From contig JBARXJ010000044.1 in the NCBI GenBank assembly GCA_049647265.1, positions 8,850 to 72,849 on the forward strand: 64,000 bases of DNA. The letters are read 5' to 3'. Position numbers and translations under genes: made by a program. The number at the start of each line of letters is the position of its first letter. The first letter of the stretch is position 1. The notes beneath the pieces are model-generated. The model was not told the DNA's origin. It searched no databases and saw only the letters and a list, made by a program, of their open reading frames with translations. Shown piece after piece: positions 19,644-28,269 of the stretch. The DNA is from JAAURB01 sp049647265. Its GTDB lineage: Bacteria; Cyanobacteriota; Cyanobacteriia; Cyanobacteriales; Microcoleaceae.

Positions 19644-20192
19644 ATGGGTTTCTGGAAAAACTTGTTTAGCAGTTCAGATTCGACTCCTAGCTCCCAAATG
19701 ATGGAGGAATACGAGGGATACACCCCCGAGGGAAATAATTCTAATTCCCCGGCAGCCCGGAAGCCGATCAGCAGTGGTCGAGTCTTTTTCAGTACAGAGC
19801 GAGATATTGATCTCTATGAGCTGGAAGAACTTTGTAACGCCGTTGGTTGGTCTCGTCGGCCATTGAGAAAGGTCAAAAAAGCAATTCAATATAGCTATCT
19901 TGTCGTTTCTATGTGGCAAATGCGCGGCAACCAGCGACGACTAATTGGGTTTGCTCGTGCGACTTCCGATCATGCCTTTAATGCCACTCTCTGGGATGTG
20001 GTTGTCCACCCTGACTTCCAGAGTAAAGGTTTAGGCAAGGCCTTGATGAAATTTATCATTAAAAAACTCCGTAGCGATGATATCAGCAACATTACCTTAT
20101 TTGCAGACCCTCAGGTGGTGGATTTTTACCGAAATTTGGGTTTCGTACCCGATCCAGAGGGAATCAAAGGAATGTTCTGGTATCCAGACTAA
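19644..20192 (+). CDS. GNAT acetyltransferase, Ycf52-like
   Basis: A 182-residue protein with a disordered N-terminus followed by a GNAT domain. The acetyl-CoA loop is in WDVVVHPDFQSKGLGKALMKFI, and DPQVVDFYRNLGFVPDPEGIKGMFWYP closes the fold. This is the cyanobacterial form related to algal Ycf52 and plant GNAT2/NSI, some of which acetylate lysines of photosynthetic proteins. The substrate here is inference from that family. Confidence 0.85.
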   Translation: MGFWKNLFSSSDSTPSSQMMEEYEGYTPEGNNSNSPAARKPISSGRVFFSTERDIDLYELEELCNAVGWSRRPLRKVKKAIQYSYLVVSMWQMRGNQRRLIGFARATSDHAFNATLWDVVVHPDFQSKGLGKALMKFIIKKLRSDDISNITLFADPQVVDFYRNLGFVPDPEGIKGMFWYPD

Positions 20193-20471
20193 CTTATTTG
20201 GGTTAGGTGGGAGTAGTGTCTATCTCAAGAGGCACGATTTACAATTCCTTTGAGTTAGGTGAAAATACGCGCCGTACCCTTAGAGTTTTGACTCTCGTCA
20301 GCGATCTCGTTGACGCTGTCATTGGACAATCCGCAGCCATCACCGTCTATAATCTATCTTATATTTGGGCGCTTGGCTGCAAGCGTAGCCTAAGCTCAAT
20401 CTTGAAGAAATTAATTTGATCATTTTTTACCCGAATTGCACAAATTAGGGTAAGATAGATTAAGTACGATC

Positions 20472-20545
20472 CGGGATGTAGCGCAGCTTGGTAGCGCGCC
20501 TGCTTTGGGAGCAGGATGTCGCAGGTTCAAATCCTGTCATCCCGA
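20472..20545 (+). tRNA. tRNA-Pro (UGG)
   Basis: A full cloverleaf: acceptor CGGGATG / CATCCCG with discriminator A, D arm GCGC-AGCTTGGTA-GCGC, anticodon arm CCTGC-TTTGGGA-GCAGG with anticodon TGG, and T arm GCAGG-TTCAAAT-CCTGT. CCA is not encoded. Confidence 0.97.
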
Positions 20546-21085
20546 TAGCAATTGAATGATAAATGGCTCTAGTTTTCAAGGGTTAGTTGATCTCAAGATA
20601 AAATTCTTGTGTCAATTAATCATATTTAGAGGAGTACAAACCTTTAATTTCTCCCAATGTTAGGGGCAAGGGTAGGACTGTTTCCTGTTCCCTGCGCGCA
20701 TCGCTATAGCTGAGTAGACTGACTACTCTTAAAAAATGCATTAAATGCACCAGCTTTCATGCATCTAGCCGAATACACTATAGGGGTGACAACGTCCGGT
20801 TTTTGTAACAGTTTACCTCAATACTTGTTTGAGTGTGAATGAGGATATTTTATTAAAAACCATAATCAGCGGTCTGCTGCGATCGCGCATATCGTCTGAA
20901 TTTTAGGCTTGACATGATAGTGATATCGCCGAATCATTCAACGCCAAATCGATACAGATCTGCCTGATTTTTTATAAGATATTATCCGCTTGAATAGTAT
21001 CTTGTTTAACTTTCATTGGACATCCATTTAAGCTTCTGCAATTAAACAGAGTTGAATAAAAATTACCGGAATTTGTTCTTCACTT

Positions 21086-21121
21086 GCGGAATAGGGAAGT
21101 GGTAGATGCACCTGATAGTTG
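21086..21121 (+). ncRNA. tRNA-Leu-like 5' half (remnant or small RNA)
   Basis: The sequence from GCGGAATAGG through AAGTGGTAGATGCACCTGA closely follows the acceptor and D-arm of bacterial tRNA-Leu (GGTAGACGCACCTGA), but the anticodon, variable and T arms are not present. A strong terminator follows at once. It could be a decayed tRNA or a terminated small RNA. Confidence 0.35.
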
Positions 21122-21153
21122 TCCCCTGGCTCAATGTTAGGGGATTTTTTTTT
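21122..21153 (+). terminator. Intrinsic terminator
   Basis: TCCCCT / AGGGGA, a 6-bp GC-rich stem with an 11-nt loop, followed by a run of nine T. It has no upstream protein gene and so seems to end the tRNA-like transcript. Confidence 0.75.
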
Positions 21154-21568
21154 ACCCGCTTCATCAGAGCAAAAAACACCTCCCATCGACATCAAGGAAT
21201 ACTACATTTTTTCAAATTCTAATTCCGTATATTCTCTATCAATCCTGACGATAGTATCTGGCATAGAGACTCCCATAATTTAGAATCAACATTTTAACAA
21301 AATGGTTACCCTCAATCCGGATTTTAGGGAACTCTACAACAAGGTAGATTAACTGCCAATGCTTTGCGAGATACTCAAGTTGGCTGTAAAATTGTGGGGA
21401 TTTGTCAAATTCTTCTCTAATCTGGCAATTTTTGCGTAGTCACGTTGCCGGATAGCGAGAGAATTTCATCGAAAAACACAATTGCTACCTCCATGCCGTG
21501 AGGATAGACAATTTGACAATAGTATCGTTCGCGGAGCATCTAGTTTAGTTCAATTCATATGATAATTT

Positions 21569-24346
21569 ATGACACAGAAGCACTTGCTATTCTCCCTTAA
21601 GCAAGCATTGATCGGAACCTTCGCGAGTGTGCTGATGACAGGGCTAGTGTTGATACCAACTCCTGTCCGGGCCAATGCCAGATTAGGGGTGGCTCGTTCT
21701 CCTGGGCCAACGGAGTGGGGAGCGGTAGAACAACGACTGCGTGCGAGTCAAATTCCCTATCAAACCCTCGATCTCAATCAACTCCAGAGTATAGACGATC
21801 TCAAACAAATTCAGGTTCTATTTTTACCCAATATAGAAGTTATCACCTCACAACAGCTCAAAATTATTCAACAATGGGTTAAACAGGGCGGAAACCTGAT
21901 TGCCAGTGGCCCGGTGGGACAAAAATCAACACCTCTGGCGCGTCAACTGTTGCGATCGCTGTTGGGTTCATATTGGGCCTTCCCCCTAAACTCTCCGGCT
22001 CAACCCCTCTCCCGTCGCAACCTGTGTCAAGAAGATCTCTGTCGTCAACTCACCCAATGGTCACCGACGACCAATATCGAAGGAAAAGTCACCGGCGGGG
22101 TATTAATTCCTTCTAGTGTTGAAAGCTATACCGCAGGAACTTGGCAAGGCAGTGGCGGATCTCCTTCTGTGATCACAACGCAACAGTCTACTTATCTCGG
22201 TTGGCGTTGGGGAAACTCCGAAAGTTCAACAACCGTTGATAACGCTTGGTTACAGGCGGCTGTGGGACGCTATGGAGTAGCAAGTGCTGCCGTTAACCCT
22301 CAACCCGTTCAACCAACAACCACCCCCCCAACAAACGTAGCCCCAACAACCGTTCAGCCGCTGCCTCAACTGCAATCTCAGATTACTAATCCCCCCCCTA
22401 GCCCTGTACAACCTCAACAGCGTACGGCTCCCCTACAAACCCCAGAAAGAAGACCCATTACGCCTCAAACCCCGATCCGAAGTGTTGCAACAGCCCCAAT
22501 TTCACCGAGACCCGTTCAACCGCAATTACTCGATCCCTCCCAACAAGAAGCCCCCGCCGGGTTAGTGGTGAATGGGGGAAATCAACCCATTACCAATGTC
22601 ATGGCAAATGCAATGCAGGATGAATTGGAACAACTGTTAGGACGGTTTGAAAATGCGTTAATTGCAGCCAATTCTGGTAATACGCCCATTAACCTGAAAG
22701 TGGCTTCAACCGAACTAAATGACTCTATTAGTAACCGCCCTATCTCCAATTCTCCCGTCGCTAACCAGGCTATTGCTAAAGCCCGCTACGCCCTGAAACA
22801 GTTTCCCGAGTTAGTCAATCAACAAAATTGGGCAACGGCCCGCCAACTGTGGTTAGAAGCCCGTCAACAACTTTGGCAAAACTATCCTCAGCAAGGACAA
22901 CGGGTGGGGGCAGAAATTCGGGCGGTGTGGTTAGATCGGGGTACTATTGTGCGATCGCGATCGGAACGAGAATTGTCTCTGGTGTTTGATCGTTTAGCCC
23001 AAGCGGGAATTAATACGGTATTCTTTGAAACCCTCAACGCTGGATATCCGATTTATCCCAGTCAGGTTGCCCCAGAACAAAATCCCCTCAGTCGCGGTTG
23101 GGACCCTCTGGCTGCCGCAGTGAAGCTAGCCCATGAACGGGGCATGGAATTACACGCCTGGGTCTGGATATTTGCCACCGCCAATCAACGTCATAATACA
23201 GTTATTGGTAAGCCCACGAATGATTTAGGGCCTGTATTAAGGGCTTATCCAAATTGGGCAAATAAAGATAATCGAGGACGAACTTGGAACCCTAGCGATC
23301 GCAAAGCTTATCTCGATCCAGCTAATCCTGAAGTACGGAATTATTTACAACGAATTGTCGCAGAAATTGCTCAAAATTATGAAGTTGATGGTATTCAACT
23401 CGACTATATTCGTTATCCGTTTCAAGATCCAAACCGCAATTTTATCTATGGTTACGGTACAGCCGCCCGACAAAGATTTAAACAACAAACGGGAACCGAT
23501 CCGGTTAATATTACCCCTAGAAGCGGAGCATTATGGCAACAATGGGTTAATTTTAAAGTCAATCAAGTCACTTCTTTTGTGGGAGAAGTTTCGCAATATT
23601 TAAAGCAACAACACCCGGATGTTATTTTATCTGTAGCGGTATTTCATCATCCTGAACAAGAACGAATTTGGAAGATTCATCAACATTGGGAAAATTGGGC
23701 GCGTCAAGGTTATGTAGATTGGGTTGTTCCGATGACATATTCCCTCGATACCAATCGTTTACGCCGTATTGCTGAACCTTTAACTTATGAACAACGCCTG
23801 GGTTCGAGTTTAATTACACCCTCAATTAAAGTATTGAATATTCCTGATATTGTTGCCATCGATCAAATTCAAGCAGTTCGAGATTTGTCTACGGGTGGAT
23901 ATTCAATTTTTGCCTTTGAAAGTTTAGGCAATGGGTTACATACCTTTTTCCAACAAACCCAAGGCTGTCGCGGTAATAGTTGTCCTGCTGCAATTATTCC
24001 CTACCGAGAACCGTTTGCGGCGGCTAGCGATCGCTATTTAGCCTTAAAACGAGAATGGAGTTATTTACTCTCTCAAGATCAACTCTGGATACGTCCAGCA
24101 GAACTTGAAGCCTTTGGTCAACAAGCCGAAGCATTAGAAACAGCATTACAACAACTGGCCGAAAATCCATCAGCGCAAACCTTAAGTAAAGCACAGCGAT
24201 CGCTGTCTTTATTTAGAAATCAGTTTAACACCTCAATGCGATTACAAGCCTTAGAAAGAGCGTATCAAGTTAGGAGTTGGGATAATCGCCTTGCTTCCCT
24301 TGATATGTTACTGCGTTATGGAGAACAAGTGAAATTAAGGCGATGA
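21569..24346 (+). CDS. Exported family-10-like glycosyl hydrolase (GHL10)
   Basis: A 925-residue exported protein. The signal peptide (residues 1-36, ending PVRA-NA) is followed by an N-terminal domain of about 200 residues, a Pro/Gln/Thr-rich linker (about 240-330), a helical stretch, and a TIM-barrel domain from about residue 450. That barrel contains EIRAVWLDRG, GINTVFFETLNAGYPIYPS, ELHAWVWIFATANQ and VDGIQLDYIRYP, the pattern of the DUF187/GHL10 family of putative glycosidases. A helical tail closes it. It probably acts on cell-wall or extracellular polysaccharide. Confidence 0.85.
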   Translation: MTQKHLLFSLKQALIGTFASVLMTGLVLIPTPVRANARLGVARSPGPTEWGAVEQRLRASQIPYQTLDLNQLQSIDDLKQIQVLFLPNIEVITSQQLKIIQQWVKQGGNLIASGPVGQKSTPLARQLLRSLLGSYWAFPLNSPAQPLSRRNLCQEDLCRQLTQWSPTTNIEGKVTGGVLIPSSVESYTAGTWQGSGGSPSVITTQQSTYLGWRWGNSESSTTVDNAWLQAAVGRYGVASAAVNPQPVQPTTTPPTNVAPTTVQPLPQLQSQITNPPPSPVQPQQRTAPLQTPERRPITPQTPIRSVATAPISPRPVQPQLLDPSQQEAPAGLVVNGGNQPITNVMANAMQDELEQLLGRFENALIAANSGNTPINLKVASTELNDSISNRPISNSPVANQAIAKARYALKQFPELVNQQNWATARQLWLEARQQLWQNYPQQGQRVGAEIRAVWLDRGTIVRSRSERELSLVFDRLAQAGINTVFFETLNAGYPIYPSQVAPEQNPLSRGWDPLAAAVKLAHERGMELHAWVWIFATANQRHNTVIGKPTNDLGPVLRAYPNWANKDNRGRTWNPSDRKAYLDPANPEVRNYLQRIVAEIAQNYEVDGIQLDYIRYPFQDPNRNFIYGYGTAARQRFKQQTGTDPVNITPRSGALWQQWVNFKVNQVTSFVGEVSQYLKQQHPDVILSVAVFHHPEQERIWKIHQHWENWARQGYVDWVVPMTYSLDTNRLRRIAEPLTYEQRLGSSLITPSIKVLNIPDIVAIDQIQAVRDLSTGGYSIFAFESLGNGLHTFFQQTQGCRGNSCPAAIIPYREPFAAASDRYLALKREWSYLLSQDQLWIRPAELEAFGQQAEALETALQQLAENPSAQTLSKAQRSLSLFRNQFNTSMRLQALERAYQVRSWDNRLASLDMLLRYGEQVKLRR

Positions 24347-24348
24347 GT

Positions 24349-24388
24349 CGGGTAACGGGTAGCGGGTAACGGGTAACGGGTAGCGGGT
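24349..24388. repeat. (GGGTAAC/GGGTAGC)n tandem repeat
   Basis: About five to six 7-bp units directly after the glycosidase stop codon. Confidence 0.85.
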
Positions 24389-24518
24389 GTCGAGAGTGGG
24401 GAGTAGGGAAAAATTTTGAATAGTTTTTTTCTTCTTCTCCCTTGTCCACTTTTCCCCCTTGTCTACTTTGTCTCACACCCACGATCACTTTGATGTAAAA
24501 AAACCTACCCTTGTGAAC

Positions 24519-24764
24519 TTACCTTGTCTCCCCGTCTCCTGAAGACTGCTGATGCCGGGTTTGCAAGAAATTATCAATATCTGCGATCGCCTCTTCTAAC
24601 TCTGATAAACTGATGGGTTGAGTCGATGGCTGGGGAGGAGGAGTCACTTGAGGTTGATCGTCGTCGGGTGTAGGTTCTTGAAACGCATCCAATAGCTGTT
24701 TTTCATAAGATTGTATAAACTCCTCAGAAGCATTACGCTTTTGGTTTCGTCTATTCTTTGTCAT
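24519..24764 (-). CDS. Small hypothetical protein
   Basis: An 81-residue protein from the ATG at 24764 (MTKNRRNQKRNASEE); in-frame ATGs upstream at 24785 and 24800 are possible but give an atypical start. The middle is Pro/Gln-rich and the C-terminus has a short acidic helix (LSELEEAIADIDNFLQ). No family recognised. It is cytosolic by appearance. Confidence 0.55.
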   Translation of the reverse strand: MTKNRRNQKRNASEEFIQSYEKQLLDAFQEPTPDDDQPQVTPPPQPSTQPISLSELEEAIADIDNFLQTRHQQSSGDGETR

Positions 24765-25021
24765 GATTAATAAGCTCCTGGACATGATTACAAGGGACAA
24801 TGAAACGGCCGGAGTCGATCAAGAAGATCCTAATACATCACTAACCTTTCCCTAGTACAGATAACACTGTTTGAGAATAAAATTCCGTCAAACTTGTACT
24901 TAAGTTAACATCCATCACCTGAATCTGTTATGTCATAAAACAGGGATAAGCTGTCGCACATCTAAATATAACTTAAATGCACAACAGCTTACTTTATGTT
25001 TTGATCGGCGTAATACTATAT

Positions 25022-26671
25022 TTAAACAAAACTGAAAGTATCAGTATCCGACAAGTCTAGTCCCGTCGTATTCACAACAATACCCACTAACTCCCGGGTT
25101 AAACCAGTATTTTCAAAGATATTAGTATTGCCCCTGTTGGTTTCTCGTAATAAATAATCTCCAGAACTACCATTAAGCTGAATGGTGTCAAATCCAATAT
25201 CTAAACCACGAATCGCAGCTCGGTCACTATTACCATTGCCAGCATAAAATATAGCAGATTCATTTCCGAGGACATATAAATCTGAGCCACTGCCACCGAT
25301 CAGAACATCTCGCTCTCCAACCCCTGGAGCCTCAGAAGTCGGGTCAACCCCAATTAAGGTATCATTACCAGTGAAGGCAGACAGTCGGTCATTGCCGCTA
25401 CCCCCTGTCAGTAGGTCATTACCAGCGCCACCATTGAGAATATCATTACCCGCGCCACCATCAAGGGTATCATTACCATTTTGACCGGCCAGTCGGTCAT
25501 TACCATCGTTACCGAAGACATCGTCATCTCCCCCACGGGCGCGAATAGTATCATCTCCAGCCAAGGCATCAATGGTATCATCAGCCCCAGTATAGGTGAG
25601 GTCATCGTCCCCGGTGGTGGGAACAGGGCCAGAAGCCACTTGAATTTCAAACGCCCCAATATCAGCACTTGACCCAGAAACCCGGTCAAATCCCGTTCCC
25701 CGTTGGTCTGTTGCTAATCCCTCAGGGTTGCTGCCTGTATCAATAGCCGGACTTCCAGTCAGAAGTGCATGAGTTTCGGTCGGGCCACCATTATCCTGAA
25801 GTGAGCCAAGAACTGCATCAACGGGAGCCGCAGCCGTTCCCACAATATCACCATTCACCCCATCGGTGAAGCCTGTTGCATTATCACCATTACCAATCAG
25901 GTTATTACCACCACTAATGAAAGTACCACCAGAGTTATTGTTGATATCATTATCGCTGTCGTTACCTGAAATGACACTACTGGTTATAGTTACAGTAGTT
26001 GAGCCTCCAAAGAAGGATTCAAAGATTCCAACTCCACTGAAATTATCGGTAATGGTGCTATTGTCAATCGTTATTATTCCACCACCACCAATTCCGGCTC
26101 CCGACCCAAAAGACGAACCATCAGCTGTATTGCCACTAATGGTACTATTAACGACCGAAAGTGTTCCTGTGGTGTTGTTGTTAATGCCACCCCCGGTGTT
26201 ACCAAAAGCATTACTGCTAACGGTACTGTCAATCACCGAAAGTGTTCCGTAGTTTCTGATGCCACCCCCATTAGAAGCTGTATTACCAGTAATGGTGCTA
26301 TTGGTAATGGTTAGGTCTCCCCTGTTGCTAATACCGCCACCCGACGGAGTAGCTCCTCCTGCCTGTCCTCCAGTAATCGTTAATCCATCAATCGCAACAG
26401 AACTGGCTGCACTATCAACCAAAAATACACGGGAGCTACCCGCAGCATCAACGGTCACCGGATTTGTTTCATCCCCATCAATGATGAGAGTTTTATCAAT
26501 TGTCAACTCCCCGTTACTGAGGGTAATCGTATCCCCGGCAATACTCGGATCAAAATTAATAAAATCACCCGGATTAGAGTCTGCGATCGCATCTCGTAAA
26601 GAGACTCCTCCCGTTGCAATCCCGTCATTTTCATCAACCAGAGTATTGACAATAATCGTCGCCATGTTCAT
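25022..26671 (-). CDS. Secreted beta-helix protein with RTX calcium repeats
   Basis: A 549-residue protein without a classical signal peptide. Residues 1-290 form a right-handed parallel beta-helix with recurring ITNSTITGNT-like rungs and a CSLREA-like start (VNTLVDENDG...VSLRDAI). A short AIDTGSNPEG...ADIGAFE module follows, then RTX nonapeptides (GGAGNDILNG, GGSGNDRLS) around residues 355-450. Such proteins leave by type I secretion, fold on binding calcium, and often serve as surface or adhesion proteins. Start codon ATG at 26671; an ATG two codons later is equally possible. Confidence 0.85.
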   Translation of the reverse strand: MNMATIIVNTLVDENDGIATGGVSLRDAIADSNPGDFINFDPSIAGDTITLSNGELTIDKTLIIDGDETNPVTVDAAGSSRVFLVDSAASSVAIDGLTITGGQAGGATPSGGGISNRGDLTITNSTITGNTASNGGGIRNYGTLSVIDSTVSSNAFGNTGGGINNNTTGTLSVVNSTISGNTADGSSFGSGAGIGGGGIITIDNSTITDNFSGVGIFESFFGGSTTVTITSSVISGNDSDNDINNNSGGTFISGGNNLIGNGDNATGFTDGVNGDIVGTAAAPVDAVLGSLQDNGGPTETHALLTGSPAIDTGSNPEGLATDQRGTGFDRVSGSSADIGAFEIQVASGPVPTTGDDDLTYTGADDTIDALAGDDTIRARGGDDDVFGNDGNDRLAGQNGNDTLDGGAGNDILNGGAGNDLLTGGSGNDRLSAFTGNDTLIGVDPTSEAPGVGERDVLIGGSGSDLYVLGNESAIFYAGNGNSDRAAIRGLDIGFDTIQLNGSSGDYLLRETNRGNTNIFENTGLTRELVGIVVNTTGLDLSDTDTFSFV

Positions 26672-27296
26672 CCCCTATAAAAAAGACAGTAAAAAGTTGG
26701 GCTTGAGTTGACTCAATCCCGGCTATTCAAATCATGCAGTCTGACTTCATCAAAATCTATTGATGTTTTCGATCAGATCCACATCGCCTCAAGACATACC
26801 TCTACACTCTCAACAGCGCCAGTGGGTGACCTTTGACCCCCATCTAACAAACTTGTTAGAAGCTCTAGTTATATGTTTCTCGATACAGAATATCAAATAA
26901 TTTTGTAAATAGCAATACAGTTTTTTAAAGATTTTATTAAGCGTTAATCATTCACTCTGTTCTAGGGCGACCCAATAGAAATACTATTTAATTTAACTAC
27001 AATCTTCAGATATCTGACTACAATTTAGGATGAATTATTTCATTTTTCTGATAACCTTTTTCTTCAAGTCATTACATTACCCTTTCATCATCTAATAAAT
27101 CTACCCGAAGCGTTGAAGCGTCAGTTAGGGTGGGAGAGTTAGCGATCGGTAAAATTCCCTTTGTCAGGAAAAGCGTCCCATTAATAATATCTATTTTCTG
27201 TTATCGACTGTTTTGATAATATTTCTTGTGGGATAAAGTTGAGGCGATCGCGTTGATCAGATCTATTTTCTGTTATCGACTATTTTGATAATATTT
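26672..27296. other. Spacer with a 38-bp direct repeat
   Basis: No gene seen. It contains the paired direct repeat described separately, and a HIP1 site at about 27245. Confidence 0.5.
27189..27226. repeat. 38-bp direct repeat, copy 1
   Basis: Begins ATCTATTTTCTGTTATCGAC and differs at one base from the copy at 27261-27298. Confidence 0.8.
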
Positions 27297-27298
27297 CT
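27261..27298. repeat. 38-bp direct repeat, copy 2
   Basis: Second copy, 72 bp from the first; its end overlaps the final stop codon of the broken hepT gene. Confidence 0.8.
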
Positions 27299-27692
27299 AA
27301 TCTAAAGACTTAGAAAGTTGCTTAACAGCAGATTTTAACCCCGGTAAATAATCAGTAACTGCATTCCAAACCCGATCTAAATCAACCCCATTTAAATAAT
27401 CATGAACCAAGATATTTCTGAATCCTGATAGCGCCCGCTAGTCTACATCTGGTGCATTAGCTTTTAAATCATCTGATAATCGTTGTGTCGATTCAGCCAT
27501 CGTTTGTAACCGCCGCAAAACAGCATCTTGAATTAAAGAATTACCGATAAAACTCTCTTTACCATCACAAGTATATTCTTGTATTTTCTCAATACACTGT
27601 AAAATGTGCGGTGCGACCCTGCTGCTTTGTAAGCAGCTAAGGAACGCGCACCAAGAGAGCTGAAGATAAATACGATCCCTGTCTGGATTCAT
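27297..27692 (-). pseudogene. hepT: HepT (DUF86) toxin, disrupted
   Basis: The HEPN toxin of a MntA/HepT pair. Two defects are visible. A 51-bp repeat is inserted in frame after IYLQ, adding LSWCAFLSCLQSSRVAP before HILQCIEK. After NAPDVD an in-frame TAG sits where family members have Trp (DVDWRAL); the frame then continues RALSGFRNILVHDYLNGVDLD to a TAG at 27297-27299. The RNase motif R-x4-H (RNILVH) lies beyond the internal stop, so the product is probably an inactive 84-residue fragment. The start overlaps the mntA stop as ATGA. Confidence 0.85.
27609..27659. repeat. Dispersed ~50-bp hairpin repeat (family A) inside hepT
   Basis: Starts CGGTGCGACC, has an inner hairpin GCTGCTTTGTAAGCAGC, and ends GGAACGCGCACCAAGAGAG. 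It matches copies at 43196-43246 and, inverted, 62465-62511. Its edges are placed by comparison with the expected HepT sequence. Confidence 0.8.
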
Positions 27693-27982
27693 AATGGCTT
27701 TGCCGACTCTAAAATTCTATCCCGAATTAAAGGAGTTATTCCTTTCTCTGTGACAATATCGACTGGATAACCTAACAAATCCTGTAAATCCATTAATAAC
27801 CCACCGGGAAACCAAGGTGTCGTTTTTTCTATATCATAATCAATTAAAAAATCAATATCACTATTTTCTTTCTCTTCTTGTCTCGCTACTGAACCAAATA
27901 CACGAATATTAAAAGCCCCGTGTTGGTCTGCAATTTTAATAATTTCGTCTCGTTTTTCCTGTAGTAACTCCATTAAAGTCAT
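27689..27982 (-). CDS. mntA: MntA-type nucleotidyltransferase antitoxin
   Basis: A 97-residue minimal nucleotidyltransferase with the motif G-S-x10-D-x-D intact (GSVARQEEKENSDIDFLID). In MntA/HepT systems this enzyme adds AMP to a Tyr next to the HEPN active site and silences the toxin. It is immediately upstream of hepT and overlaps it by ATGA. Because the toxin is broken, the antitoxin may be an orphan. Confidence 0.9.
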   Translation of the reverse strand: MTLMELLQEKRDEIIKIADQHGAFNIRVFGSVARQEEKENSDIDFLIDYDIEKTTPWFPGGLLMDLQDLLGYPVDIVTEKGITPLIRDRILESAKPL

Positions 27983-28269
27983 TGTATTATCCTTTTATTA
28001 CCTAAATATCCACATCACTGTTAACCGTTTGTTAACCTTTAGGATAAAAACCAAAAATTTGCATCTATTCTAAACTTTTCATAACATTTTTACCCGATAT
28101 TTTCTAAAGTTACTATTTAAAAACTTTCTTCTTTTTCCCTCTCCATTAAAAAACAGTCCCTTAGGGACACAATTCCCCTCTCCTCCCAGGAGAGGGCAGG
28201 GTGAGGTAGAGAGGGCTAGGGAGAGGTTGTTGGGGTCAAGAATGAAATAGTCTTGCACTCCACAACCAA

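Larger units (their letters stand above)
20546..21568. other. 1-kb spacer with a tRNA-Leu-like fragment
   Basis: No full-length gene. It contains a palindromic GCGCGCATCGCTATAGC motif near 20694, a tRNA-Leu-like 5' half followed by a terminator (21086-21153), and a 40-codon minus-strand frame at 21417-21539 (start MLRERYYCQIVYPHG, later VAIVFFDEILSLSGNV). That frame looks protein-like but is unrecognised and is possibly a gene remnant. Confidence 0.45.

Noticed and set aside
20207..20419. 70-codon plus-strand frame before tRNA-Pro
   Set aside because: No recognisable domain, low-complexity composition and no conserved start; it looks fortuitous.
25408..26711. Long open frames antisense to, or overlapping, the RTX protein
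   Set aside because: They are shadows produced by the biased Gly/Asp/Asn repeats of the minus-strand gene.
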